Source: Geobacter argillaceus (GTDB lineage Bacteria > Desulfobacterota > Desulfuromonadia > Geobacterales > DSM-12255). From it: DNA of 64,000 nt. Below the pieces are notes generated by a model that was given only the letters and a program-made list of their open reading frames with translations, had not been told where the DNA came from and searched no databases. Shown one piece after another: positions 14,037 to 23,071 of this stretch. The stretch's first letter is position 1. Each line of letters begins with the position of its first letter. The position numbers and the translations under genes were made by a program. The stretch is taken from the NCBI RefSeq assembly GCF_007830735.1, contig NZ_VLLN01000012.1, forward strand, positions 62,001 through 126,000, in the 5' to 3' direction.

Positions 14037-16565
14037 CTATCTATCTTTTTCCCCAACGGACCCAAGGAACGCCGGCAGGCTCGCCAGGGCGAACAGGGCG
14101 GTGAAGCCGACCCCGAAGTTGGTGGCCCAGCCGATGGACGACATGGCGCCGTAATCGGTGAAGGCCAGGGAACCGAAGCCGGCAATGGTGGTGAGCGCCG
14201 ACAGGAGCACCGCCCGCCCGGCCTGGACGAACTGCTGTTCCCTCTCCGTATCATCCCCGGCCGTCACCCGGTGCCCGACATGCAGGCCGTAATCGCTCCC
14301 CATGCCGACGATGGTCACCAGCACCATGGCGTTCATGAAATTGAGCCGCATGCCGCAGAGGACCATGGTCCCCAGCATGGCCACAGCGCCGCAGACCACC
14401 GGATAGAGGGAGGAGAAGATCCCGGCCAGGGACTCGAAATGGGCCACCAGCAGGCAGATCACCAGTAGCCCCCCCAGCACGAACCCCCACGCAAAGCTTC
14501 GCTGAACCGAACCGGCCAGCTCACTGCTGATCAGCTCCACGCCGGTGGCCCGCGCATGTGGGTCGATGCCGTGCAGTTCGGCCAGGAACCGGTCCCGCTT
14601 GAACTCCTCCCCCCGGTAATGCAGGTAGACCAGAGCGTGCCAGCCGCGGCCGTCCCGCACCAGGTGACGGTCCACCACCCCCCTGAGCGGCGAGGCTTTC
14701 AGGCGTGCCAACGCCTCCTCCCGGTCGGTCACCGGTGCGCCCGTAAGGCGCTCCAGCGACTCAAGGTACGGGGTAAACGGCTTCGGCGCGAACCCCCGGG
14801 CATGAAGGGCCTGCCGCAGGTCCGCAGCACTCTCCCGTGCGGTCCCGGCAACCGCCACGGCCACGCTGTGCTGCTCCTGCCGACCGTTCAGCACCTGTCC
14901 CAGGGACGACCAGGCAACCAGTTCGCCCTTCTGCTGGTAGCGCCCGGCCAGCCGCTCCACCTCCCCGGTCCGCGCCATGACCGCTGCCAGCTCCGGCCCC
15001 TCCACCGCCACCAGGAGCTGGCGGGGCGAGCGGCTCAAATGCCTCTCCAGCCGCTCTTGGGTCCGGAACGCCTCGGAAGAACGGGGCTGGAGGTTCTTCA
15101 GTTCACCATCGAACGAGATGCCGAAGGATGCCGCCAGGAAGAGCAGCACCAGCAGGCCGGAGCACGCCTTTACCAGGCGCGGGACCCGGAGCGACAGGCG
15201 CCATAGTCTCCCCAGGCCCAGCGTCGGCAGGGGGCGGCAGGCGTTCGGAAAGTGGCGCTCGTTCCAGACCAGGAGCGGAGGGAGAAACAGCAGGGTGGCA
15301 TAGAGGGAAAAGATCACCCCGAGTCCCACCAGGAGCCCCAGTTCGAACAGTGCCCGGACATCGGCGATGGTCAGTGCCAGGAACGGCAGGGCCGTGGTCA
15401 TGGCCGCCGTGAAGAGCCCATGACCGGTCTCCACCACGGCCAGCCGCAATGACTCCTCCACCCCCAGGCCGGCGGCCCGTTCAGAGGCGAAGCGGTCGTA
15501 GACGTGGATGGAATAGTCGGTCCCCAGGCCGATAATGAGGGCCATGAAGGCGAAGGAGATGATATGGATCGACGGCAGGAACAGCCCTGCCGTTCCGAGG
15601 GCAACAATGACGCCGACCACCAGGATCAGGGGGATCAGGAGGGTGGGAAGCAGGCGGCGGTAGACGGCGTAGAAGATCCCCAGCACCACGACCAGCGAGG
15701 AGAGGATGCAGGAGAGCACATTCCCCTTCATGGCCGCCTCGTCCAGCACGGCGCTGATGTGGGCGCCGGCGCAGGAGACGTTCACCCCCATGCCGGCGCG
15801 GGCCTCGTTGATTCCCTGCACCAGTTTCCGGGCAAAGGCCATCTCCTGCACCGGCCTTGCCGGCTCGGCAATGACGATCAGGAGCTGGCCGTCGCGGGAG
15901 CGGAAGTAGGGCGAATCCGGGTCCAGGTCGAAGGCCTGGCTCCCGGCCTTGAGACGGGGAAGTATCAGGTCCCGGATTGCCAGGGGGTCGGCCACGGCCA
16001 GGCGGGAGGCCATGCCGCCAATGCCGCCGCCCAGTTCCGCTGTCAGCCGCGTAAGTGACCGCTCCATCCCGGTAGGCGCCAGGCGCTCCGTCAGGCGGGG
16101 AAGGTCGGCGGAAGCTACAAACAGGTCGGGCCGCGCCACGGCATAGGCGATGAAGTCGGCAAACGCCGCTCCTTCCGCCTCGTCATACATCCGGTGGATG
16201 ACCCGGCGAAAGGCGGGCTGGCCGTCGACCCGTAGCGCCTTCAACCGCTCCACGAACCGTTCGGTTTCGGCGGGGAGCTTCGCCGCGTCCCCCTCCAGCA
16301 GGAAATAGGCCTCGCGGGCGCCGCCGCTCCACTCCAGTGAGTCGAGCAGCAGCCCCAGGGCCGGCAGGTGGGCCGGGAAAAGACGGAAGATATCGGTTTC
16401 GAAGCGGACCAGCCAGACGGATACGGCAGAGAGGGCGGTCAGGAGCAGGACGGACGCGAAGACCAGACGAGGCCTGCGGATCGTGGCGTTGAAGATCCAG
16501 GCGAGATGGGCGGCCACGGCCGCGTTGACGGCCCTGGTCAGACGGCTGGGGGTGAAGGAGGGCAT
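14037..16565 (-). CDS. MMPL/RND-family lipid exporter of the polyene-like cluster
   Basis: An 842-residue inner-membrane protein with twelve predicted membrane helices in two repeats (one plus five each), separated by large periplasmic loops. The repeat signatures GLGTDYSIHVYDRF and GMGSDYGLHVGHR hold the paired acidic residues of MMPL transporters, followed by AAMTTALPFLALT and SALTTIAGFGSLAF. The same exporter type accompanies aryl polyene clusters and hopanoid genes (HpnN). Here it is the last gene of a run with LolA-, LolB-, KS- and ACP-type genes, so it probably moves the lipid product to or across the outer part of the envelope. Substrate inferred from neighbours. Confidence 0.85.
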   Translation of the reverse strand: MPSFTPSRLTRAVNAAVAAHLAWIFNATIRRPRLVFASVLLLTALSAVSVWLVRFETDIFRLFPAHLPALGLLLDSLEWSGGAREAYFLLEGDAAKLPAETERFVERLKALRVDGQPAFRRVIHRMYDEAEGAAFADFIAYAVARPDLFVASADLPRLTERLAPTGMERSLTRLTAELGGGIGGMASRLAVADPLAIRDLILPRLKAGSQAFDLDPDSPYFRSRDGQLLIVIAEPARPVQEMAFARKLVQGINEARAGMGVNVSCAGAHISAVLDEAAMKGNVLSCILSSLVVVLGIFYAVYRRLLPTLLIPLILVVGVIVALGTAGLFLPSIHIISFAFMALIIGLGTDYSIHVYDRFASERAAGLGVEESLRLAVVETGHGLFTAAMTTALPFLALTIADVRALFELGLLVGLGVIFSLYATLLFLPPLLVWNERHFPNACRPLPTLGLGRLWRLSLRVPRLVKACSGLLVLLFLAASFGISFDGELKNLQPRSSEAFRTQERLERHLSRSPRQLLVAVEGPELAAVMARTGEVERLAGRYQQKGELVAWSSLGQVLNGRQEQHSVAVAVAGTARESAADLRQALHARGFAPKPFTPYLESLERLTGAPVTDREEALARLKASPLRGVVDRHLVRDGRGWHALVYLHYRGEEFKRDRFLAELHGIDPHARATGVELISSELAGSVQRSFAWGFVLGGLLVICLLVAHFESLAGIFSSLYPVVCGAVAMLGTMVLCGMRLNFMNAMVLVTIVGMGSDYGLHVGHRVTAGDDTEREQQFVQAGRAVLLSALTTIAGFGSLAFTDYGAMSSIGWATNFGVGFTALFALASLPAFLGSVGEKDR

Positions 16566-16568
16566 GCA

Positions 16569-17300
16569 TCAACTCCCCTGCAGGGCAGCCAGGGGATAGA
16601 CGGTAAGCCCATCCAGGCGGGGAGTGAAAACATCCGCCTCAAAGGGGGTGTTGACCTCGGGCTCGTTCAGCTTGAGCCGGAAGCGGTCGCCGGCGGCATT
16701 TTCCATGATGATTTCCGTGGCCAGCGGCACGCCGTTGATCACCGCGAAGTCGCCGTAACGGGCCCCGTCCCCGTTGGGAAGGGCCTTGGCCGTGACCAGG
16801 CCGTTTTCGAAGGTGACCCGCTCCTTCATCCCCAGACTGTTCATCCGCTCCAGGGTGCCGTCTTGCATGGTGGAGCCGGGAGGGTCCACATCCATGACCC
16901 ACCGCACCTGACGCCAGCCGGCGCTCTCCCCCCGCTGGGGCAGGTCGGCGAGCCGGCCGGCAAAGGCGGCGCCCTTGCCGGGATAGACGATGGTGACCCG
17001 TTCGTTGTTCACGTAGACCTCCATCAGGGTGGTACCGAAGGGAGAGAGGACGATCAGCCGCATCTGGTCGGGACGGCGGTAGACCAGGTAGCCGCTGCCG
17101 CCCATTCCCTTTTCGCCGGAGCTGAAGGAGAGGGATACCGCCGCTGAGAGGGTCTCGACAACGGCACCATTGGTGTAGACAAGCTGTGCAACCTGTCCGG
17201 CACAGGAAGAAAGCAGCAACAGTGCCGCCAACAGCACGAGGCAGCGCAATGGCAACAGGATGGTTATTCTCTTCGTGGCAATACGAGGAAACATGGTCAC
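16569..17300 (-). CDS. LolB-like / DUF3261-type outer-membrane lipoprotein
   Basis: A 243-residue lipoprotein: basic N-terminus, hydrophobic stretch and lipobox LLSSC (Cys about 33), then a LolA/LolB-like half-barrel with YRRPDQMRLIVLSPFGTTLM followed by EVYVNNERVTIVYPGKG. Proteins of this type occur beside the MMPL exporter and a LolA-like carrier in aryl polyene clusters. They are thought to accept the product at the outer membrane. It overlaps the LolA-like gene by four bases (ATGA) and the exporter follows three bases later. An outer-membrane location is predicted but not proven, because the residues that decide Lol sorting were not analysed. Confidence 0.7.
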   Translation of the reverse strand: MTMFPRIATKRITILLPLRCLVLLAALLLLSSCAGQVAQLVYTNGAVVETLSAAVSLSFSSGEKGMGGSGYLVYRRPDQMRLIVLSPFGTTLMEVYVNNERVTIVYPGKGAAFAGRLADLPQRGESAGWRQVRWVMDVDPPGSTMQDGTLERMNSLGMKERVTFENGLVTAKALPNGDGARYGDFAVINGVPLATEIIMENAAGDRFRLKLNEPEVNTPFEADVFTPRLDGLTVYPLAALQGS

Positions 17301-17914
17301 TCCAGTCGAAAATCCCGTTCGCTCAGCCCTTGGTTCCGCTTCAACCGCTTGAAGGTGATACTGCTCCGGTCGCCGCTCCGCTCCTCGATGACCAGCCTCC
17401 GCAGCGTGCCGTCCTCCAGGAAGGCAAGGACCAGCTCCCGGACCTGTCCCGCACCGGGTGGCACGATGGCCAGGGTATAGACCCCGTTGTTCAGCTCGGC
17501 CCGCACCTGCATCCCCTCGGGAACTGCCGTCAGCGGCCGGGAGAGATTGTCGAACCAGCGCCTTAAGCCCTGCTCCGGCGGCAGGGGAATCCGGTTGGGC
17601 TTGCCCGAACGCTCCACGGCCTGCTCGATGATGCTGTCGCGCATCAGGAGCCGGCTGGCATAGGGGGGATCGAGCTCCATCAGGAACAGGTCGGGCTTGC
17701 GGAACCGGACCCGGCCATGCATGACCAGCTTCTTCCTGAGCAGGGAAAGCTGCTTCTCCTGGGTGATCTCGGCCGAGAAGTCGCTGATCCTGGCAAAGGA
17801 GCGGCGCATCGCCTCAAGCCCCTCCAGCGGCGTGATCGCAGCGGCCCGCAGCGGCAGCGCTGCCAAGAGAAGCAGGATGCCGCAGAGGAGGGACAGTGTA
17901 TGTTTAATCATCAA
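17297..17914 (-). CDS. LolA-like periplasmic lipid/lipoprotein carrier
   Basis: A 205-residue protein with a signal peptide (cut near residue 26 after LPLRAAA) and a LolA-type fold. The family motif FSAEITQEKQLSLLRKKLVM is followed by HGRVRFRKPDLFLMELDPPY, then the C-terminal IEERSGDRSSITF. True LolA carries lipoproteins through the periplasm. Cluster-associated copies such as this one are thought to carry the cluster's lipid instead. It is separated from the dehydratase-like gene upstream by a 322-base gap containing a MITE-like repeat, so it may have its own promoter. Confidence 0.75.
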   Translation of the reverse strand: MMIKHTLSLLCGILLLLAALPLRAAAITPLEGLEAMRRSFARISDFSAEITQEKQLSLLRKKLVMHGRVRFRKPDLFLMELDPPYASRLLMRDSIIEQAVERSGKPNRIPLPPEQGLRRWFDNLSRPLTAVPEGMQVRAELNNGVYTLAIVPPGAGQVRELVLAFLEDGTLRRLVIEERSGDRSSITFKRLKRNQGLSERDFRLE

Positions 17915-17985
17915 GACCCCATTCTTGTTCTAACCGTGGATGCACTGAGAATAATTGCGTGAACATTGCATTTTTAAAACCTTTT

Positions 17986-18144
17986 AAGCCCCGTAGGGGC
18001 GCTCGCCTGTAGCCGGGGGATTTATCCCCCGGTGATGACATCGGATAAATCCCTTCGTCACGTACGTGACGTAATGCATTGTGCCGAAATGACCGGGAAA
18101 TGAATTCCCCGGCTACCAGCATTCTGCCCCTACGGGGCGTAAGC
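17986..18144. repeat. MITE/REP-like element, family A (copy 1)
   Basis: A ~159-base palindromic element. The ends carry GCCCCGTAGGGGC and its inverted copy GCCCCTACGGGGC. Inside are TGTAGCCGGGGGA...TCCCCCGG and CCGGGAAATGAATTCCCCGG hairpins around the 16-base palindrome CGTCACGTACGTGACG (18056-18071). A second copy is at 42926-43092. It fills most of the gap between the LolA-like and dehydratase-like genes; the rest holds nothing recognised. Confidence 0.75.
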
Positions 18145-18236
18145 AAAATGCTACCCGGACAACACCTGGTCATTTGGGATTAGCCCGCATCTTCCATGCT
18201 AATTCATGTCCAATGCGTGGTTGTCTGAGGTTCACC

Positions 18237-18650
18237 TCAAATTGCGCCAATGCCGAGGGTGAGTGTTGCAGTCGCGAGCTGCCGCTCGTTGGCGGTAACC
18301 TCCCCTTCCAGCAGGAACAGGCGGCCGAACCCCTTCACGACCCTGACCGCGATCAGCAGGGTGTCGCCGGGGAGCGGGTCGCCGAGGAGTTCGGCACGGT
18401 CGATGGTGGCCAGAAAGCCCCCCTCCCCTTCACCGCAGCCGCTGGCGACGCCGGCCAGTTGGGCCATCGCCTCCACCATCAGTACCCTTGGAAACGGCAC
18501 GGCATCGAAGGTGATCCGGGTGGTGGCACTGGCAGCCACGCCCGGTTCCCTAAAGAGAATAGTGTCGAGCAGGAGAAAGGGATAGCGATGGGGAAGCAGA
18601 GCTGCCGGGTCCGGATTAACCAGGTGAGCCTCCGGTAAACGTGATGGCAT
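18237..18650 (-). CDS. ApeP/FabZ-like 3-hydroxyacyl-ACP dehydratase, catalytic His not evident
   Basis: A 137-residue hot-dog protein that begins like FabZ (LLPHRYPFLLLDTILF) and keeps the helix VLMVEAMAQLAGVASG with its Glu. The segment that should read GHFPxxPxxPGV is shortened to FDAVPFPRV, so the catalytic His of FabZ is not evident. Aryl-polyene ApeP-type proteins also lack the classical motif, and this copy probably belongs there. The start at 18650 (MPSRLPEAHL) lies within the end of the preceding ketosynthase-like gene (35-base overlap) and has GGAAGGACC upstream. It probably dehydrates or binds the growing chain; activity unproven. Confidence 0.7.
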   Translation of the reverse strand: MPSRLPEAHLVNPDPAALLPHRYPFLLLDTILFREPGVAASATTRITFDAVPFPRVLMVEAMAQLAGVASGCGEGEGGFLATIDRAELLGDPLPGDTLLIAVRVVKGFGRLFLLEGEVTANERQLATATLTLGIGAI

Positions 18651-19659
18651 AGTACGGTCCTTCCGGCGAGGCGGCCAGGTGGAGCCCCTGTTGGCCGGCC
18701 GGCTGAGTGGCCAGCAGCGCGGCCATGGCCACCCCCCCCATGGCGAGGGAGCGGCCGGTGATCGCACCGATGTCAAGGCGCGGTCCTGTCGGGAGCCGGT
18801 CGAGAAGAGGCGCGCATTCACCCACGGTGCCGGAAACGGAAATGCGGGAGATAGCGGCAACCTCGGGCAGGAGCCGAGCGGCCCCTTCGTCCTCGCTGCC
18901 GGGCAGAAGCCTGCCGATGGTGCGGATGTCCCCCAGAGTCCCCTTTGCAGCTGCCCCGCGTTGTTTTGCATACTCCCACCGCTCCAGGACCAGCAGGCCA
19001 ATCCCTTCCCCGAAACCACGGGCAAACCGGTCCAGCTGCCCCATGGCCCGGAATCCCTGCATCATCAGGGGGGTGAGTTCGTCCACCCCACCGGCCAGCA
19101 TCAGGTCGGCCCGTCCCTCCTCCAGAAACCGGCAGGCCATGGCAACAGCCGATTCGGCCGAACAGAAACGCTGCACCGTGGTGACGTTCGGCCCCTGCAG
19201 GCCGTGTTCGATGGAGGCGTTGCTGGCAGCCGCATTGGCGACCGTATTGGGGAAGAGCATCGGGGAGAGCCCCTCGGCACCGCCGGTAAAATAGCCGGCG
19301 AGGAAATCGGCCGAATTGGCGATGCCGCCGAAGCCGCAGCCAAGGGCGATGCCGGCCCGGGACGGCTCGAACTCCCCTTTGGCGAGGCCGGCGTCGGCCA
19401 GTGCCAGCCCGGCGCCCACCACGGCCAGCAGACTGCAGCGGTCGAACTTGCGGGCCTTGAGGGGGGGCATGTAGTCGGCAGCCTTGAACTGGTCGGCCTT
19501 GCCCCAAGAGTAGCCGGATTCCCCGATAATCTCCCCGGGTACTGGCGTGAGCCTGCTGGTGCCGCTCTCCAGTGCCGACACCAGGGGAGCAATCCCGACC
19601 CCGGCCGCGGTAACGGCAGCCAGGCCGGTTACGACGATATCGGTTCGTGGAGACGTCAT
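18616..19659 (-). CDS. Ketosynthase-like protein with incomplete active site (chain-length-factor-like)
   Basis: A 347-residue thiolase-fold protein, shorter than a normal ~400-residue KAS. It keeps a nucleophile-like Cys (Cys166 in VQRFCSAES). The two catalytic histidines are not found: the region equivalent to NAHGTGT reads ISVSGTVGECAPLLD, and the second His region reads ITGRSLAMGG. Such incomplete KS proteins partner a complete KS as a chain-length factor in aryl polyene and type II PKS systems. The complete KS is encoded immediately upstream with an ATGA overlap, which supports a heterodimer. A decarboxylase-type activity using Cys alone cannot be excluded. Confidence 0.75.
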   Translation of the reverse strand: MTSPRTDIVVTGLAAVTAAGVGIAPLVSALESGTSRLTPVPGEIIGESGYSWGKADQFKAADYMPPLKARKFDRCSLLAVVGAGLALADAGLAKGEFEPSRAGIALGCGFGGIANSADFLAGYFTGGAEGLSPMLFPNTVANAAASNASIEHGLQGPNVTTVQRFCSAESAVAMACRFLEEGRADLMLAGGVDELTPLMMQGFRAMGQLDRFARGFGEGIGLLVLERWEYAKQRGAAAKGTLGDIRTIGRLLPGSEDEGAARLLPEVAAISRISVSGTVGECAPLLDRLPTGPRLDIGAITGRSLAMGGVAMAALLATQPAGQQGLHLAASPEGPYYAITFTGGSPG

Positions 19660-20861
19660 ATGCCGACCACCAAGGAGGTAATGTTCCCGCCAAAGGCGAA
19701 GGAGTTGGAGATGGCGACACGGCTGGCAGTGGAGCGCGGGCCGTCGTGGCAGTAATCCAGGTCGCACTCCGGGTCCCTACCGCGGAAATGCAAGGTCTGG
19801 GGGATGATCCCCCGGTTCAGGGCGACGACCGTGGCCATCGCTTCTATGGCGCCGGCAGCCCCCAGGCAGTGACCGGTGACCGGTTTCACCGAAACCAGGG
19901 GGACATGGGCGGCCCGTTCGCCGAATACCGTCTTCACACTGTTCGACTCCACCACGTCGTTCAACGGGGTGCCGGTACCGTGGGCATTGACCCATCCCAC
20001 CTGGTCGGGCGTGACACCGGCATGGCGCATGGCGTCGGCCATCATCCGGGTCGCCACGGCGCCGGAAGGGTCGGGTGCCGTCATGTGGTGCGCCTCGCCG
20101 GCCAGGGCATAGCCGAGGATGTAGCCGTAGATTTTCGCCCCGCGCCGGACCGCCTCGTCCTCATGCTCCAGCACCATGAAGGCGGCCCCCTCGCCCAGGG
20201 TGATCCCCTGGCGACCGAGGCTGAACGGGGCGCACGGTTCGGGATCGACCACCTTGAGGGAGTTGAAACCGGCAAAGGTGAGGATGGAAAGGGTGTCGGC
20301 GCCGCCGCAGACCACGGCCCGCTGGCGGCCTGTGGCGATCAGGTCGGCTCCCCAGCCAATGGCGGTGGACGACGAAGAGCAGGCAGTGGTCACCGTCCCC
20401 TGATAGCCGGCCAGACCGTACTGTTCGGCAATCACCGTCGATGTCCGGTCCGGCAGGATGCCGCGCAGCAGGCCGGCAGCCGGCTTGCTGCCGGCCATAA
20501 TCCCTTTCAGCCACTGTTCCGACTGGAACATGCCGGCTGCACCGGCACCGACCACAACCCCCAGATCATAGGGAGAGTAGGCTTGAGCTGCACCGCTCGC
20601 CCTAAGTGCCTCGCCGGCGGCGATCAGGCCGAACTGGTCGGCACGGGAGAGGCGGTGGACGTCGCGCCTTGGAATATAGTCCAGTGGGTCGTACTGTTTC
20701 ACCTGCACGGCGATCTTGGCAGGAAAGGCGGAGACGTCGAACAGATCGACCTGCCCGACCCCGCTCTTCCCGTCAACGACGGCCGTGGTGAAGGCGGCCA
20801 CGTCCTTGCCGGCACCGCAGAAGACCCCCAGGCCGGTTATGGCTATTCTCCGCTTGTTCAT
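19656..20861 (-). CDS. Beta-ketoacyl-ACP synthase (FabF-like, complete active site)
   Basis: A 401-residue condensing enzyme with the full Cys-His-His triad: Cys161 in TVTTACSSSS, His294 in VNAHGTGTPL and His331 in PVTGHCLGAAGA, plus the Gly-rich NSFAFGGNITSL near the C-terminus. It would extend an acyl-ACP by two carbons from malonyl-ACP. It lies between the ketoreductase (three-base gap) and the incomplete KS (ATGA overlap), the arrangement of an iterative type II system. Its role in the cluster rather than in housekeeping fatty-acid synthesis is inferred from this context. Confidence 0.9.
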   Translation of the reverse strand: MNKRRIAITGLGVFCGAGKDVAAFTTAVVDGKSGVGQVDLFDVSAFPAKIAVQVKQYDPLDYIPRRDVHRLSRADQFGLIAAGEALRASGAAQAYSPYDLGVVVGAGAAGMFQSEQWLKGIMAGSKPAAGLLRGILPDRTSTVIAEQYGLAGYQGTVTTACSSSSTAIGWGADLIATGRQRAVVCGGADTLSILTFAGFNSLKVVDPEPCAPFSLGRQGITLGEGAAFMVLEHEDEAVRRGAKIYGYILGYALAGEAHHMTAPDPSGAVATRMMADAMRHAGVTPDQVGWVNAHGTGTPLNDVVESNSVKTVFGERAAHVPLVSVKPVTGHCLGAAGAIEAMATVVALNRGIIPQTLHFRGRDPECDLDYCHDGPRSTASRVAISNSFAFGGNITSLVVGI

Positions 20862-20864
20862 TCC

Positions 20865-21605
20865 CTAAACAATTCCCCCGTCCACGACGAAGCACTGGCC
20901 GGTGACGTACGACGCCCGGTCCGATGCCAGAAAGGCGACCATCTCGGCCACCTCTTCCGGCCGGCCGATCCTGCCCAGGGCCGAGCTCTTCACCACCTGC
21001 GCCACCATCTCCGGCTTCATGCCGGCCAGCATCTCGGTGTCGATGAGGCCGGGAGCGATCGCATTGACCCGAATCCCCATGCTGCCCACTTCCCTGGCCA
21101 GAGCCTTGGTGAAGCTGACGATCGCCCCCTTGCTGGCGGCGTAGTTGGTCTGTCCGGCGGTTCCCATGAGACCTGAAATGGAGGAGAGATTGACGATGGC
21201 GCCGCGCCGGCCCACCATCATCTTCCGCACCCCCCACTTGCAGCAGTGGAAGAGCGGGTCCAGGTTCCCCCGCACCACGGCCTCCCAGTCAGCTTCCGCC
21301 ATCATGGCCAAAAAACCGTCCCGGATGATCCCGGCATTGTTCACCAGGACATCGATACTGCCGGTTGCTTCCGCAGCCGCCTCGATGAAGGACCGGCCAC
21401 CCTCCTGGGTGCTCACGTCGGCCCTGACAACGGTAATGTTGCCGCTAACCCCGGCCGCCTCCGCCTGCAACGCCTCGGCCGCAGCCTCGTTGCTCAGGTA
21501 GGCGGCATACACCCGCGCCCCCTGTCGGGCAAAATGGAGGGCAATCGCCCGGCCGATGCCGCGGGTTCCGCCGGTGACGGCAACTATATGATCGGAAAAT
21601 TCCAT
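20865..21605 (-). CDS. 3-oxoacyl-ACP reductase (FabG-like, SDR family)
   Basis: A 246-residue short-chain dehydrogenase/reductase with the NAD(P)-binding [10 protein letters not shown], the NNAG motif at residues 89-92 and the catalytic Ser142-Tyr155-Lys159 set (NLSSISG...TNYAASKG). FabG enzymes reduce the keto group left by the condensing enzyme. The C-terminal [11 protein letters not shown] is also typical. It precedes the complete ketosynthase gene by three bases, so it is very probably the ketoreductase of this pathway (ApeQ-type role). There is no sign of truncation. Confidence 0.9.
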   Translation of the reverse strand: MEFSDHIVAVTGGTRGIGRAIALHFARQGARVYAAYLSNEAAAEALQAEAAGVSGNITVVRADVSTQEGGRSFIEAAAEATGSIDVLVNNAGIIRDGFLAMMAEADWEAVVRGNLDPLFHCCKWGVRKMMVGRRGAIVNLSSISGLMGTAGQTNYAASKGAIVSFTKALAREVGSMGIRVNAIAPGLIDTEMLAGMKPEMVAQVVKSSALGRIGRPEEVAEMVAFLASDRASYVTGQCFVVDGGIV

Positions 21606-21673
21606 GGAGACTCCCTTTGTTGCGGGGTCTCATTGTAGCGGCAGGCCGGGGAAAAGTCCAGCGGTTGGCGTGG

Positions 21674-23071
21674 TCAGGAAGCTGGCGGGGGCGGTTCGAG
21701 AGGATTCATGTGGCTCCGGCCAAGGCGTTTCACCAGCTTCCAGAGCGGGCCGCGAACCGTGAAGTGGCGTATCATCTCCAGCATGGCGTCACTGATATTG
21801 ATCTCCAACCCCGGCACCACCCAGTTCTTCCGCTCCAGCGCCAGCCTGGTGACCGTGGCGCAGAGACTGTCCCGGATGGCCGGGGCGAGGTAGAAGACCG
21901 GCTCCAGGAGGTTCGTTTCCGGGGTGATCACCCCTTCGGCCAGGGCCTGGCCCTGGATGGCGGTGCCGGGAAAGATCCTGATGCCGGTCATGGTGATGAC
22001 CGCGGTGGGGGCCAGTTCGTCCATGAGGCTGAAGCTCTCGGCGATGGTCTCCTCGCTCTCGCCGGGACCGCCGAACAGGATGTAGTGGGCGAAGTCGACC
22101 CCGAACTCGCTGCAGAGGCAGGAGGCCTCCCGCACCGTCTCCACGCTGAACGACTTGCCAAGACTTCTGAGCATGGTTGGCGAACCGGAATCGGTGCCGA
22201 ACTCCAGGGCGTCGCAACCGGCTGCCAGCATCGCCTCCAGCAGATGGGGCGGAAGGAAATCCGGGTTGATGAAGGCGGACCAGTTCACCGGCAGGCGGGC
22301 CGCCCGCATGGCCCGGCAGAGCTCCAGGGCGAACTCCACCGGGTAGTTGAAGATGTCGTCCACGAAGTAGAGGTAGTCGACGCCGTTACCGTCGACCAGG
22401 GTGCGGATCTCGGCCACGATCTCGGCCACCGGCCGCAGCCGGACCCGTGCCCCCTCCAGAAGCGGATAGGTGCAGTAGATGCAGGCAAACGGGCAGCCGC
22501 GCTTGGTCTGCAGGTTGGCCATCCCGCCTTCCCGGTGGTACCGGTCAACGGCAAAGAGCGTCCGGTCCGGGGTGCCGATTGTGGTGAGCGGAGCCGGCGG
22601 CAGGAACGTTTCCGCGCCGGGAAGGACGATACCGGGAAGCGAGCCGGGATCGCCGCCGGAGATGGCCTCCATGAGGCGCGGCAGAACCACTTCACCCTCG
22701 CCGATCACGCCGAAGTCGGCACCGGTGTAGCCGAGTATCTCCCGCGGCATCAGGGAGAAGCCGGAGCCTCCGATAACGACCGTGGCCCGACCGCTGCAAA
22801 CCGCCACCAGATCGCGCACCCCGGCCAAGTACGACCGGCAACCGGGGAAGGTCACGTTGTCGATGTTCCTGAGCGAGATGATCACCGTCTCGGGGCAGAA
22901 CTCATCCAGGGCCGCAGTGACGGCGCTCAGCGGCTCGGCCTGGAAGCAGAGATCGAGGACCGACAGGGTGTGGCCGGCAGCGGCCAGAGGGGTGGCCAGA
23001 TAGGCGAGTCCCAGGGGAAAGACCGGATAGGGGGAGCGTTCGCGGTTGGCCGAGATGAGCAGTATTTTCAT
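21674..23071 (-). CDS. Cobalamin-binding-type radical SAM enzyme (first)
   Basis: A 465-residue protein with an N-terminal B12-binding-like Rossmann domain (residues ~1-130; VVIGGSGFSLMP, without the DxHxxG ligand) and a radical SAM domain. Its 4Fe-4S motif is CPFACIYC (Cys193, Cys197, Cys200), followed by YLYFVDDIF and LEFGTDSGS. Members of this class methylate unactivated carbons, form rings or do other radical chemistry; the substrate here is unknown. It overlaps the thioesterase gene by four bases and is 68 bases from fabG, so it is an integral part of the lipid cluster. Such enzymes are not part of standard aryl polyene pathways. Confidence 0.85.
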   Translation of the reverse strand: MKILLISANRERSPYPVFPLGLAYLATPLAAAGHTLSVLDLCFQAEPLSAVTAALDEFCPETVIISLRNIDNVTFPGCRSYLAGVRDLVAVCSGRATVVIGGSGFSLMPREILGYTGADFGVIGEGEVVLPRLMEAISGGDPGSLPGIVLPGAETFLPPAPLTTIGTPDRTLFAVDRYHREGGMANLQTKRGCPFACIYCTYPLLEGARVRLRPVAEIVAEIRTLVDGNGVDYLYFVDDIFNYPVEFALELCRAMRAARLPVNWSAFINPDFLPPHLLEAMLAAGCDALEFGTDSGSPTMLRSLGKSFSVETVREASCLCSEFGVDFAHYILFGGPGESEETIAESFSLMDELAPTAVITMTGIRIFPGTAIQGQALAEGVITPETNLLEPVFYLAPAIRDSLCATVTRLALERKNWVVPGLEINISDAMLEMIRHFTVRGPLWKLVKRLGRSHMNPLEPPPPAS

